Below, in pieces: positions 7,130 through 15,791 of a stretch of DNA of 40,790 nt. Source of the DNA: a virus. The number at the start of each line of letters is the position of its first letter. The first letter of the stretch is position 1. The DNA is taken from positions 1-40,790 of the IMG/VR virus record IMGVR_UViG_3300030328_002071. One strand, written 5' to 3'. Below the pieces are notes generated by a model. The model searched no databases, was not told the origin of the DNA, and was given only the letters and a program-made list of their open reading frames with translations. Made by a program: the position numbers and the translations under genes.

Positions 7130-8215
7130 ATGGCTAATCATAAATTAGACGACCACACTCTGGTTCGTGCTTTAAAACAATATTTATTTACAGGAAGTCA
7201 AAAACAAGCTGCACATGAGCTTGGAATGCCTTTAACGACTTTTAGGTCACATATAACAGCAGGTAAAGAAAGGTTTAGTATTCCTGACGATGAATATTGG
7301 AATAGAGATTATATGCATAAATTACCAAGTAATGAAATGTTTCAAATAGATCAGGAAACTTTAGAAGAATCTGAAGATATGACTGAATATGTTGATCATC
7401 TTACAAATAGATTTGTAAAATATCAAAACAGAAGAAAGACATCTAAATGGCATAGTGTTAAAATACAAAAAGATGAACCAATAGCTATAGTATGGATGGG
7501 AGACCCTCATATTGATGATAATGGATGTGATTGGGTTACATTAAGAAGAGATATAGATATTATAAACTCCCATGATAATATAAAAGGAGCAAGTTTGGGA
7601 GATATGAGCAATAATTGGGTGGGAAGATTAGCACGATTATACGCCCATCAGGACACAAGCGAAGAGACTGCATGGAAGCTCGTGGAATGGTTTATTAAAG
7701 AAACTGATTTTTTATTATTAGTAGGCGGCAATCACGATCTCTGGTCGGGAGCAGGTGATCCTATAGAATATATGAAAAGTGAACATACTATATATGACCC
7801 TTGGGAAAGCAGGATATCTCTTGATTTTCCTAATGGCAAATCATGTAGAGTTTATACGGCTCACGATATGCCTGGGCACTCACAATGGAATCCGCTTCAT
7901 GCTCAGATGAAAAAAGCTAAATGGCAAGGTGATGCTGATTTATATATAGCAGGTCATCGACATACATGGGCTTTAGCACAACATGAATTATATAATGGTA
8001 AAATACATTGGTTAGCTCGTGCTCGTGGGTATAAATTTTTTGATACTTATGCTCGTGACAGGGGTATGGATGAACAAAGTTATGGTCAAGCCATTATGCA
8101 AGTAATTGATCCTAACGCTCCTGAACAAAATATGGTACAATGTTTTAAAGATATAGAAGTAGGAAGAGATTTTCTTTTGTTTCTTTTAGATAAATATTCT
8201 GATAAAAAGAAATAA
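7130..8215 (+). CDS. HTH-metallophosphoesterase (calcineurin-like)
   Basis: A 361-residue two-part protein. Residues 10-45 form a helix-turn-helix-like segment (SQKQAAHELGMPLTTFRSHI). A calcineurin-like phosphoesterase domain follows with all main metal-binding motifs: D125-P-H127 (GDPHID), G157-D158 (LGDMSNN), G200-N201-H202-D203, H245 (YTAHD) and G275-H-R-H278. The enzyme should use two metal ions to cleave a phosphoester. The HTH suggests a nucleic-acid substrate or site-specific binding. It sits among virion genes rather than replication genes and is preceded by AAGGGAG. Possible jobs are end-processing of DNA during ejection or packaging, or attack on host nucleic acid; I cannot choose between them. 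Confidence 0.85.
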   Translation: MANHKLDDHTLVRALKQYLFTGSQKQAAHELGMPLTTFRSHITAGKERFSIPDDEYWNRDYMHKLPSNEMFQIDQETLEESEDMTEYVDHLTNRFVKYQNRRKTSKWHSVKIQKDEPIAIVWMGDPHIDDNGCDWVTLRRDIDIINSHDNIKGASLGDMSNNWVGRLARLYAHQDTSEETAWKLVEWFIKETDFLLLVGGNHDLWSGAGDPIEYMKSEHTIYDPWESRISLDFPNGKSCRVYTAHDMPGHSQWNPLHAQMKKAKWQGDADLYIAGHRHTWALAQHELYNGKIHWLARARGYKFFDTYARDRGMDEQSYGQAIMQVIDPNAPEQNMVQCFKDIEVGRDFLLFLLDKYSDKKK

Positions 8216-8227
8216 CAAGGATAAAAT

Positions 8228-8926
8228 ATGGCAGTAACAGAAACAACAGCATTTAATTTAGATATTGGTGAAATCTGTGAAGAAGCATTTGAAAGAGCTG
8301 GTCTTGAATTACGAACAGGTTATGATCTTAGAACAGCAAGAAGATCATTAGATTTGCTTTGTATTGAATGGCAGAACAGAGGTTTAAATTTATGGACAAT
8401 AACAAAAGGAACTAAAGTATTAACACAGGGAACTTCCCAATATACATTAGGTTCAGATGTTGTTGATCTTATAGAGTATACAATAAGAACAGATGATGGT
8501 GATGCAGATAGACAAAATGATATACCAATTACCAGAATCAGTAATTCTACTTATTCAACTCTTCCTAGTAAATTAACTCAAGGAAGACCTATTCAATTAT
8601 GGATTGATAGACAAAGAAATGCACCAATATTAAATTTCTGGCCCGTTCCTGATGGTGCTGATACTTATACATTTGTTTATTATTATTTAAGAAGATTATA
8701 TGATGTAGGAGATACCGCTAGTAATAATGCTGATGTTCCTATAAGATTTTTACCAGCTTTAATAGCAGGTCTAGCTTTTCATATTGCTATGAAAAAACCT
8801 GAACTTGCTGATAGAGTTGTATTATTAAGAGATTATTATATAGAACAATTTGATTTAGCTGCTCAAGAAGATAGAGTAAAAGCATCTTTTCAATTTGTTC
8901 CTTACAGTTATAGTTATGGTGAATAA
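8228..8926 (+). CDS. Head-tail connector, P22 gp4-like
   Basis: A 232-residue protein with the pattern of podovirus connector proteins: an N-terminal helical part (ICEEAFERAGLELRTGYDLR, RRSLDLLCIEWQNRGLNLW), a short beta section beginning with GTSQYTLGSDVVDLIEY, then a helical C-terminus (RFLPALIAGLAFHIAMKKPE, RVVLLRDYYIEQFDLAAQED). The 'W-nrG-nlW ... Y-L-..-vvdli' succession is typical of phage gp4-like/head-completion adaptors that bind below the portal. The stop overlaps the next start (TAATG). Confidence 0.75.
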   Translation: MAVTETTAFNLDIGEICEEAFERAGLELRTGYDLRTARRSLDLLCIEWQNRGLNLWTITKGTKVLTQGTSQYTLGSDVVDLIEYTIRTDDGDADRQNDIPITRISNSTYSTLPSKLTQGRPIQLWIDRQRNAPILNFWPVPDGADTYTFVYYYLRRLYDVGDTASNNADVPIRFLPALIAGLAFHIAMKKPELADRVVLLRDYYIEQFDLAAQEDRVKASFQFVPYSYSYGE

Positions 8927-9261
8927 TGCCTAAATACGCAACAGGAAAACACGCTTTTGGATTTTGTGATCGAACAGGATTTAGATATAAACTAAAAGAT
9001 TTAAAACAAGAATTTGTTGGCGGAAATAGAACAGGTTTCATGGTTGGAAAAGATGTATGGGATAAAGATCAAGGTCAAAATTTTCAAGGAAGATATAAGT
9101 TTATTGATGCACAAGCATTACCATTTGCTAGACCTGATCAAAATTTAGAAGAAAGTAGAAAAATGACAGCTTTTGATCCTGTAGGTAATGGAAATGGTGG
9201 GGGAGGAGGAAATTTAATAATTAACGGAGCAATAGGTTCTGTAACAATAGTAACGAGTTAG
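8926..9261 (+). CDS. Neck-region structural protein, 111 aa
   Basis: A 111-residue protein. Residues 1-75 are conserved-looking: ATGKHAFGFCDRTGFRYKL, then QEFVGGNRTGFMVGKDVWDK. This Cys-containing 'FGFCDRTGFRY' phrase recurs in small neck-gene proteins of marine phages. The C-terminal 30 residues are a Gly/Asn linker (GNGNGGGGGN) and a final strand IGSVTIVTS, which could insert into a partner. It is translationally coupled to the connector gene before it (TAATG) and lies before the adaptor-like gene. The precise role is unknown. Confidence 0.65.
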   Translation: MPKYATGKHAFGFCDRTGFRYKLKDLKQEFVGGNRTGFMVGKDVWDKDQGQNFQGRYKFIDAQALPFARPDQNLEESRKMTAFDPVGNGNGGGGGNLIINGAIGSVTIVTS

Positions 9262-9264
9262 ATT

Positions 9265-9909
9265 ATGTCATTTACTTACACCACATTAACACAAGCAATT
9301 AAAGATTATGCTAATACAAATGAAACTACCTTTAATAACAATATTGATAATTTTATAACAAGTGCAGAAGATAGAATATTAAGAACTTGTCAATTACCAA
9401 ATTTTAGAAAAAATGTAGAAGGTCAAATGTCAGCAGGAACTCAATATCTTGCTACTCCTTCTGATTTTTTAGCACCTTTTTCTTTATCTGTTACAGATTC
9501 AAATAAACAATCTTTTTTATTGTTAAAAGAAGTGGCTTTTTTAAGAGAAGCATATCCTAATGCATCAGTAGAAGGAGAACCAAAATACTATGCTTTGTTT
9601 GATGATGATACTTTTATGTTAGCTCCTACACCTACAAGCGGTTATACAACAGAATTACATTATTTTTATAGCCCTCCATCAATAACTGAAGTTGCAGGAG
9701 GTGAAACATGGTTAGGAACTAATGCTCCTGAATGTTTATTATACGGCAGTATGGTACAAGCAAATTTATTTTTAAAAGGTGAACCTGATATGCAACAGTT
9801 ATATGAAAGTCAATATCAAGAAGCATTGGTAAGACTAAGAAACGAATCAGCAGGAAAAAGTATGCAAGATAGCTATAGATATGGTCAACCAAGACAAGCA
9901 GTAGAATAA
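9265..9909 (+). CDS. Phage adaptor protein (head-to-tail)
   Basis: A 214-residue protein with the signature of podovirus adaptors related to tail tubular protein A or the SU10-type adaptor: an N-terminal helix pair (YTTLTQAIKDYANTNETTFN, NFITSAEDRILRTCQLPNFR), a central beta part where YLATPSDFLAPFSLSV and LLKEVAFLREAYP stand out, then GEPKYYALFDDDTFMLAPTP and a C-terminal helix (ECLLYGSMVQANLFLKGEPD). These proteins form the ring between connector and nozzle. The neighbouring gp4-like gene fits. The exact family should be confirmed by a profile search. Confidence 0.75.
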   Translation: MSFTYTTLTQAIKDYANTNETTFNNNIDNFITSAEDRILRTCQLPNFRKNVEGQMSAGTQYLATPSDFLAPFSLSVTDSNKQSFLLLKEVAFLREAYPNASVEGEPKYYALFDDDTFMLAPTPTSGYTTELHYFYSPPSITEVAGGETWLGTNAPECLLYGSMVQANLFLKGEPDMQQLYESQYQEALVRLRNESAGKSMQDSYRYGQPRQAVE

Positions 9910-9919
9910 AGGAGGCAAA

Positions 9920-10213
9920 ATGTCAATTACAGTAAATACAGAAATGTCATTAGGAAATGTTATTGTTGATACAACAGAAAATTCAGGACACCCAATAGAG
10001 TATTGGGCAGAAAAAGCAACACATAAAATTATAGAATATTCAGATAATGTTGATCCTGTGTTGCAACAACAAGCAAAAGAGTTTAAGAATGTTATATATA
10101 CTGTTGTTCTTGATTATATGAACAAAGCTGTTCAATCTGACAGAACTACATTAGTATATACTTTAGAAAAAGAGGGTCATAAATGTGGCTCTGATATAAT
10201 TAGGAGAATGTAA
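9920..10213 (+). CDS. Unknown protein, 97 aa
   Basis: A 97-residue soluble, mainly helical protein with a good AAAGGAGG site. It contains GHPIEYWAEKATHKIIEYSD followed by helical DPVLQQQAKEFKNVIYTVVL and a basic end (CGSDIIRRM). The stop overlaps the next start (TAATG). It has no recognisable motif. The position between neck and fibre genes suggests a virion assembly factor. Confidence 0.6.
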   Translation: MSITVNTEMSLGNVIVDTTENSGHPIEYWAEKATHKIIEYSDNVDPVLQQQAKEFKNVIYTVVLDYMNKAVQSDRTTLVYTLEKEGHKCGSDIIRRM

Positions 10214-10647
10214 TGGCAATTACTCAAGCAATGTGCACATCTTTTAAAAAAGAACTATTAGAAGCTGGGCATAATTTTAAAACAAGTGGTGCAGGAGGTA
10301 ACGCATTTAATATAGCTTTATATACAAGTTCAGCTAGTTTAGATGCTTCTACAACTGGATATACCACATCTAATGAAGCAAGTGGTACAGGTTATACTGC
10401 TAAAGGTAAACTTCTTACTAATGTAACCCCAACAACAGGTGGTACAACTGCATTTGTTGATTTTGATAATGTTACATGGAGTAGTTCAACAATTACAGCA
10501 AGAGGTGCATTAATTTTTAATGATACTAATTCAGATACTGCTGTTGCAGTTTTAGATTTTGGTTCTGATAAAAGTTCAACAAGTGGAGATTTTACAATTC
10601 AATTTCCTACTCCAGATGCAACTAATGCTATAATTAGGATTGTCTAA
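10213..10647 (+). CDS. Virion protein (tail/fibre region), 144 aa
   Basis: A 144-residue protein with an N-terminal helix (MAITQAMCTSFKKELLEAG) followed by Ser/Thr/Gly-rich beta strands such as FNIALYTSSASLDASTTGY and ARGALIFNDTNSDTAVAVLD. This 'MCTSFK-ELL-AGHNF' start with a beta-sandwich body is widespread among marine phage structural proteins. Start and stop are tightly packed with neighbours (TAATG at the start; the next ATG directly follows the stop). It is probably a tail or fibre-associated protein; the exact place in the virion is unknown. Confidence 0.65.
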   Translation: MAITQAMCTSFKKELLEAGHNFKTSGAGGNAFNIALYTSSASLDASTTGYTTSNEASGTGYTAKGKLLTNVTPTTGGTTAFVDFDNVTWSSSTITARGALIFNDTNSDTAVAVLDFGSDKSSTSGDFTIQFPTPDATNAIIRIV

Positions 10648-11313
10648 ATGCCTCACTTTAGTCTTGAAATAGCAGACAGAGTGAAGGAAACTAGCACGAC
10701 TTCTGGCACAGGAACACTTAGTCTTGCAGGAGCTAAAACTGGATTTCAGGCATTTAGTGTATTGGGTGATGGTGCTCGAACACAATACGGAATAACAAAT
10801 GGAGCTGGTGATTTTGAAGTAGGAATAGGAACATATACAAGTTCTGGTACAACTCTTTCCAGAGATTTTATTTTTGATTCATCTAATTCTGGTAACAAAG
10901 TTAATTTTTCAGCAGCTGAAAAAGATGTTTTTGTTACTCTCCCAGCAGATAGAGCAGGAGTAATTTCTGCCATAGATATATCTTCAGCATCAGGTACTGT
11001 TGCAGGTACGCAAAGTATAATACCAGAAACTACAGGTGGTTTTACATTAGGAGCAGTATTTCTTGGAAATAGTACTACAACAATTTCTGGAACTGTGGTA
11101 GTTTTTGATAATGCATCTTACATGATTGCAGATACGGCTTATACAAATGAAATATCGCCTTACATAGTTGACGGAACAATATCATCAACATCAGTAGCTA
11201 TAGGTGGATTTAATGTAGCAGGAAATGTTACAATAAGTGGAAATGTAGAAGTTATTGACGCAACTAGTCATGCTGTATTAAATTTAGGGAATACTGTAAC
11301 GCTAAACGCATAA
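10648..11313 (+). CDS. Tail fibre-like protein, 221 aa
   Basis: A 221-residue Gly/Ser/Thr-rich, beta-rich protein. The N-terminal half (residues 1-100) begins PHFSLEIADRVKETSTTSGT and includes GDGARTQYGITNGAGDFEVG and SAAEKDVFVTLPADRAGVIS, a layout common in phage fibre-type proteins. The C-terminal half has repeated short strands around VTISGNVEVIDATSHAVLNL. It begins directly after the previous stop and precedes the four-gene fibre array, so it may be the shaft or adaptor to which those fibres attach. Confidence 0.65.
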   Translation: MPHFSLEIADRVKETSTTSGTGTLSLAGAKTGFQAFSVLGDGARTQYGITNGAGDFEVGIGTYTSSGTTLSRDFIFDSSNSGNKVNFSAAEKDVFVTLPADRAGVISAIDISSASGTVAGTQSIIPETTGGFTLGAVFLGNSTTTISGTVVVFDNASYMIADTAYTNEISPYIVDGTISSTSVAIGGFNVAGNVTISGNVEVIDATSHAVLNLGNTVTLNA

Positions 11314-11323
11314 GGAATAAAAT

Positions 11324-12268
11324 ATGTCTACATTAACAGTTGATCAAATACAATATAACGGAGGAACAGCATTTACTCTTCCAACAGGTGCTCCAACAGC
11401 AGGGCAATTTTTAAAAACAGATGGTTCTGGTGCTCTTGGATGGGTTTCAGGATTGTCAAAAACAAAAAGTGCTGACGGAAGTTCAATTACTTACGATAGT
11501 CCACCAACACCAGTTACAAATAAAATTCTTGGAACGGATGGTAATGAAAATTTAGCTTGGGTAACAGGTGGCGGTGACCCAACAACAATAGGAACTCATA
11601 CTGGATGGAGATTAGGTGATAAAGTAGATTTTAATTCTACAATTGCATCTCTAGGTGGTTCTGTAACAGCAAGTCCTGATAAAGCAGGAACTGTTTATTT
11701 AAAAGTTCCAAATTCAGGAACAACAGCTACAACATCTAATATTATTGCATATTATATGAGAGGAATAGGTTTAAATAGAGCAGCAAATTCAGTTAGATAT
11801 CGTGTAGAACCTGTTAATCATAGTAATACTAATTTAATGCAAAATAATACTTATCAATATGTAAAAGGAAACAATTATGCTCAGGCAGGACATACAAGTT
11901 ATCCAACTCAAACATATATAGATGTATCAAATCCTTATACAAATCTTGATAGTGGTTCTTCTTGTAATGACACTACTAATGGTGATTTTAATAGTTTTAA
12001 TAATTGGAATATTAGTTTGAAAAGACAGTTTTTTGAATTGTTTTGGTATAATGCAAAACACAGTCCTGATTATTGGATGAGATTAAATGGTCACTATGAT
12101 ACTAACAGTTATCGTATGTATAATTATGTTTCAGGTGGTGCTGGAGGAAATGGCAATAATAGTTCAGCAACAAGTGATCATGCAGCAGGATTTAAATTGT
12201 ACACGACATCTAGTACTTTTGTTGAAGGCACAGTAGAACTTTATTATGTACTAAAAGACGGAGTTTAA
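11324..12268 (+). CDS. Tail fibre / receptor-binding protein, paralogue 1 of 4
   Basis: A 314-residue protein. The N-terminus (residues 1-45) holds STLTVDQIQYNGGTAFTLP and AGQFLKTDGSGALGW. A second, looser copy of this 30-40-residue unit follows at about 55-85 (NKILGTDGNENLAWVTGG). The middle is unique and rich in Asn, Tyr and Ser. The C-terminus reads GFKLYTTSSTFVEGTVELYY followed by VLKDGV, an ending shared in outline with the next three genes. The repeated N-terminal unit probably trimerises or attaches the fibre, and the unique part probably binds the host. Only 1 base separates it from the next gene. Confidence 0.75.
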   Translation: MSTLTVDQIQYNGGTAFTLPTGAPTAGQFLKTDGSGALGWVSGLSKTKSADGSSITYDSPPTPVTNKILGTDGNENLAWVTGGGDPTTIGTHTGWRLGDKVDFNSTIASLGGSVTASPDKAGTVYLKVPNSGTTATTSNIIAYYMRGIGLNRAANSVRYRVEPVNHSNTNLMQNNTYQYVKGNNYAQAGHTSYPTQTYIDVSNPYTNLDSGSSCNDTTNGDFNSFNNWNISLKRQFFELFWYNAKHSPDYWMRLNGHYDTNSYRMYNYVSGGAGGNGNNSSATSDHAAGFKLYTTSSTFVEGTVELYYVLKDGV

Positions 12269-12269
12269 C

Positions 12270-13253
12270 ATGAGTACATTAATCGTAAATAAATTAAAAA
12301 ATTCTTCTGGAGGAGCTCCAACATTAACTTGGCCCACAGCAGATGGAACAGATGGTCAAGCAATAAAATCTGATGATAATGCTGGAAAATTAAGTTTTGC
12401 AACACCTGCTTTATTAGGCGGAACAACAAAATTAACTTTTCCAGATTCCGCAAGTAGTGGTAATAACCTTCAAACTGATGGTTCTGGTAATGTAAGTGCT
12501 TTATCTTTTACTAACCCAATGAAACAAGGAAGCCATGATGGAATGGTTTTATTAGATAGATATGTTTTATCTGGAACAAGTTCTGATTCAGACGCATCTA
12601 CTATACAAATGTCAGTTCCTAGTGCTTACACAACACAAGAATATAATACAATAACTGGAATGATTCTTAAAGTTAGATATTTAGGAGTAGCTGATTACGC
12701 AAATACTTGGAATCCTCAAATAACTTTACAAAGAAGTTTTGGTAATAGTGGAAACTATATTCAAGGAATGGGCTCATCTCAATATCAATATAGACTGAAA
12801 TATGGACCTGACGGATTTGCTAATCAACAAGCATCAAATACAGTAAATACTTCCTCAGGAAGACATCAAGTAACAAATGATAACTTGGTTGCTGCTGCTA
12901 GTGCATCAACTGCCTATCGAGGAGATTTATTTGTAGCTGGAGCACCAACAAATAATAATGATCCTGTCAAAGCTAATAATAGTTTATGGTCTTGTGATTA
13001 TATGTTGCATTGTGCAACAATTCCAACTGCTTTTGTTAGAAATTGGTATCACTATAATTGGAATCAATCAAATATATCTATTGAATATTATACTCAAACA
13101 TTTCCAATTGATAATTTAAATGGTCATGGTAGTGCTACTTCAACAACTCGCGGAAATCACCCTGGTGGTTTTCAGATACAAAACAATCAATCATCTAATT
13201 TTAATACTGGTTTTATAGAGTTATATGGAATATTTAAAGATGGAGTAGTATAA
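12270..13253 (+). CDS. Tail fibre / receptor-binding protein, paralogue 2 of 4
   Basis: A 327-residue protein built like its neighbour. It begins STLIVNKLKNSSGGAPTLTW, with unit one (TADGTDGQAIKSDDNAGKLSF), here split as TADGTDGQAIKSD and NAGKLSF. Unit two follows at about 55-85 (LTFPDSASSGNNLQTDGSGN). The central part is unique and Asn/Tyr/Ser-rich. The end matches the family: GGFQIQNNQSSNFNTGFIEL, then YGIFKDGVV. It is coupled to the following gene by TAATG. It is likely one of several host-recognition fibres; whether all are on the same virion is unknown. Confidence 0.75.
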   Translation: MSTLIVNKLKNSSGGAPTLTWPTADGTDGQAIKSDDNAGKLSFATPALLGGTTKLTFPDSASSGNNLQTDGSGNVSALSFTNPMKQGSHDGMVLLDRYVLSGTSSDSDASTIQMSVPSAYTTQEYNTITGMILKVRYLGVADYANTWNPQITLQRSFGNSGNYIQGMGSSQYQYRLKYGPDGFANQQASNTVNTSSGRHQVTNDNLVAAASASTAYRGDLFVAGAPTNNNDPVKANNSLWSCDYMLHCATIPTAFVRNWYHYNWNQSNISIEYYTQTFPIDNLNGHGSATSTTRGNHPGGFQIQNNQSSNFNTGFIELYGIFKDGVV

Positions 13254-14203
13254 TGGGTAAAATTGTCGTAAAAAAAATACAATCACAAGCAAATAATGCA
13301 CCTGCTCTTACTCTTCCTTCCGCAGATAGTACAGCTAATTCTGTTTTACAAACAGATGGAAGTGCAAGTTTAAGTTGGACAGATTCAGCTCAAGGTTTAG
13401 GAGCCGCTACCAAATCATATAGTCTTCCAAATACAGATGGAAGTGCTAATCAGGCATTGCAAGTAGGAACATTATCTGGAACTGTTTATCCTACTACTTT
13501 TGTTACACCAGATAGCAACCCTTGGTCCGTACCTGGTGCAAATGAACAAGGAGAAAGATTAGTAGATAAATATTTTTTTGGTCTTAATGATGCTGCTAAC
13601 GCTGCTTCAGTTACTTTAACTGTTCCTTCATCAATAACAACTGATCCAGATGATGTTTTGCTTTTACATTTAGTTTGGCAAGGAACTACACGCAATCAAA
13701 ACAATACATCAGCTATATTAGTAAGCCCAGTAAATCAAGCTGGAAGTAATATACAGGTTAGCAATGGAACTAATCAAGGTTATAAAAATTGGTATTACAC
13801 TACAAATGATTCAGGAACTTATGGAACTGATGCATCTAATCCTCAAAGATTAGGTGCAAATAGAAACAATCCATATTCAGATAGAACTCGTTTTCCTGGC
13901 ACAGGGGGTACAAATAATCAGTATCCTACTGGAAATCAACAAGAATGGTGGTTTTGGAACGCAACTGGTTGCCCTATAATGGATATGGAAGGTTCTTATA
14001 CTGATGAAACAGGTAGTGGTCATAATGTTGGTTTAATGGCAGGAAGATATGCAAATTGGTCTACTAGCCAAGCATTTTTTGATCCAAGTTCAGCAACAGC
14101 GAATCATGCATTAGGATTAAAATGTTCTTTTCATAGCTCTTCTACTATGCGTGATGGTGTTTTATGTTTATATGCTCATTTTAGAAATGGTGTAGTAAGT
14201 TAG
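13253..14203 (+). CDS. Tail fibre / receptor-binding protein, paralogue 3 of 4
   Basis: A 316-residue member of the same family. N-terminal units are ALTLPSADSTANSVLQTDGS with ASLSWTD, and SYSLPNTDGSANQALQVGTL. The middle is unique, with Asn/Gly/Trp-rich segments (QQEWWFWNATGCPIMDMEGS). The family C-terminus is recognisable: HALGLKCSFHSSSTMRDGVL, then CLYAHFRNGVVS. It starts within the previous stop (TAATG) and is followed 8 bases later by paralogue 4. The two unit copies align with those of paralogues 1 and 2, so duplication of a whole gene followed by divergence of the centre is the simplest history. Confidence 0.75.
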   Translation: MGKIVVKKIQSQANNAPALTLPSADSTANSVLQTDGSASLSWTDSAQGLGAATKSYSLPNTDGSANQALQVGTLSGTVYPTTFVTPDSNPWSVPGANEQGERLVDKYFFGLNDAANAASVTLTVPSSITTDPDDVLLLHLVWQGTTRNQNNTSAILVSPVNQAGSNIQVSNGTNQGYKNWYYTTNDSGTYGTDASNPQRLGANRNNPYSDRTRFPGTGGTNNQYPTGNQQEWWFWNATGCPIMDMEGSYTDETGSGHNVGLMAGRYANWSTSQAFFDPSSATANHALGLKCSFHSSSTMRDGVLCLYAHFRNGVVS

Positions 14204-14211
14204 GTGTTTAA

Positions 14212-15354
14212 ATGGTTTCTAAGCTAGTAACAGATTCAATAGAAGCGTCTGCATCAACTTCTGATTTATCTTTACAGTCTGGTGCTTCAGGAAAAGTAAA
14301 ATTTAAAGCAGGAACATCTGGCACACAATTTACATTACCTACTTCTGATGGATCAAGTGGCGATAAACTACAAACAGATGGAAGTGGTAACTTAACATTT
14401 GCACCTGTAGCAGAACAAGTTTTTCAAAATGCTTTAATAAATAATGTAACAGATACTGGAACAACTTATAAAGGATGCAGATTAATTAAGGTTTTAGATT
14501 ATCATAACAATCTTCCTCCAAGTAATTTGCAAGTTATATATGATTCTGGTTCAGTTGCTGGTTCACCTGCTCCAACTGGATTTTCTGTTCCTACATCAAT
14601 GGCTAGTTCTCCTGAAAAAATAACTAGATTTCTTTTAAAATTTAATAACCTTAATTGGGCATACAATTCATCTACAAGTCAAACGCAAGATATAAGATTA
14701 GATATGTTTGTTAAACCAAAAGACGGAGCTCAAGGTTCTCTTATGTCTACTGGTACTAGTTACGAGTCATATGAAAATTATGTTTTTTTAGACTCTAATT
14801 CTAGTTGGACTTATTCTAATCAAAATGTAGCAAGTGGTCAAAATGGTCAGTATAATATGAGTGGAACATACAACAATTATTTAAAGAGAAGTCAGGTTGG
14901 TTATCGTTTTATAAGAAATCAAAATACTTCTATGTTTTATTCAATGGAAGGTGGAAGTCAAGGAAGTAGACCTGTTCAGGGAACAACTTATCCATTTAGA
15001 GAAGCATCAGCAAAAAATAACCTTATGAGAAGTAATTTTAGCGGAGAACTTGAAATATTTAACAGAAAAGATGGTTGGGATTTGTTCGGTGATTTTAGTT
15101 ATCAAAGACCAAATGGTCAGTATAATCAAGGTTATATGTGTCGTGCATTTACAAAACATTTCCCTTATTATGGAAGCACTAGTACATATTATGCAAGTAA
15201 TACTGATCATGCTAGAGGACTAGATTTATACATGATTCCTTATGATTTTAGTTCAGCAAATAATGGAAGTAACGGAAGTAATGGTCAAATTGAAGCTAGT
15301 TCATTTGGATTGTCTGGCGGTAGAATAGAATTATGGGCAGACATTACTGAATAA
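14212..15354 (+). CDS. Tail fibre / receptor-binding protein, paralogue 4 of 4
   Basis: A 380-residue, longest member. It starts VSKLVTDSIEASASTSDLSL, and its clear unit copy is TQFTLPTSDGSSGDKLQTDG followed by SGNLTFAPV (about residues 40-68). The middle contains several Tyr/Asn/Ser-rich stretches. The C-terminus is family-like but carries an insertion: DHARGLDLYMIPYDFSSANN, then a Gly/Asn/Ser linker, then LSGGRIELWADITE. A gap of 53 bases with a possible weak promoter follows. It is probably a host-recognition fibre; the distinct ending may mean another attachment or receptor. Confidence 0.75.
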   Translation: MVSKLVTDSIEASASTSDLSLQSGASGKVKFKAGTSGTQFTLPTSDGSSGDKLQTDGSGNLTFAPVAEQVFQNALINNVTDTGTTYKGCRLIKVLDYHNNLPPSNLQVIYDSGSVAGSPAPTGFSVPTSMASSPEKITRFLLKFNNLNWAYNSSTSQTQDIRLDMFVKPKDGAQGSLMSTGTSYESYENYVFLDSNSSWTYSNQNVASGQNGQYNMSGTYNNYLKRSQVGYRFIRNQNTSMFYSMEGGSQGSRPVQGTTYPFREASAKNNLMRSNFSGELEIFNRKDGWDLFGDFSYQRPNGQYNQGYMCRAFTKHFPYYGSTSTYYASNTDHARGLDLYMIPYDFSSANNGSNGSNGQIEASSFGLSGGRIELWADITE

Positions 15355-15358
15355 AAAG

Positions 15359-15387
15359 TTGATTATATATATTAATTAATGTAAAAA
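15359..15387 (+). promoter_or_regulatory. Possible weak sigma70-type promoter
   Basis: TTGATT, 17 bases, then TAAAAA in the AT-rich gap after the fibre array. The -35 is 5/6 of consensus and the -10 is poor. In such AT-rich DNA this could be chance; the gap size (53 bases, in an otherwise packed module) is the main argument. Confidence 0.25.
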
Positions 15388-15407
15388 ATTAAAAAGGAGT
15401 ATTAAAT

Positions 15408-15788
15408 ATGGCGTACACACAAGATGATTTTGAGGTTTTTTCAGTAAGACCGAAAAAAGCTATTAGAAACGCTGATGGTGAAAGAGTAGTTGAAGACTAT
15501 ACTGATGAAGAATGGGATGATGCTAAAGCTGAATGTCAAAAAATGATTGATGATTATAGCGATAATTTATTTGCTGCAATCAGAGATTATAGAACATTTT
15601 TACTCAATCAATCTGATTGGGCAGTTGTAGCAGATAGTCCTTTAAGTGCTTCTGATTTATCGTCTGTAAAAACTTGGCGACAAGAATTAAGAGATTTACC
15701 GACTGCTGATGCTGATCCAGATAATATTACTGTACCTGATTGCCCTGTTGCATCTTTAGGTATAGTTGTTAATCAACCATCTGTATAA
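15408..15788 (+). CDS. Tail assembly chaperone-like protein
   Basis: A 126-residue acidic protein with an AAAAAGGAG site. Residues 55-110 match the pattern of the phage tail assembly chaperone type found beside fibre genes: IRDYRTFLLNQSDWAVVADS, then VKTWRQELRDLPTAD ending in a Pro-rich stretch. The 'R-x-LL-x-SDW ... W-RQ-LRDLP' succession is the recognisable part. Such proteins help fold or trimerise tail fibres. Its place right after the four fibre genes agrees. The N-terminal 40 residues (DDFEVFSVRPKKAIRNADGE) are family-typical in being acidic and beta-like. Confidence 0.7.
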   Translation: MAYTQDDFEVFSVRPKKAIRNADGERVVEDYTDEEWDDAKAECQKMIDDYSDNLFAAIRDYRTFLLNQSDWAVVADSPLSASDLSSVKTWRQELRDLPTADADPDNITVPDCPVASLGIVVNQPSV

Positions 15789-15791
15789 AAT

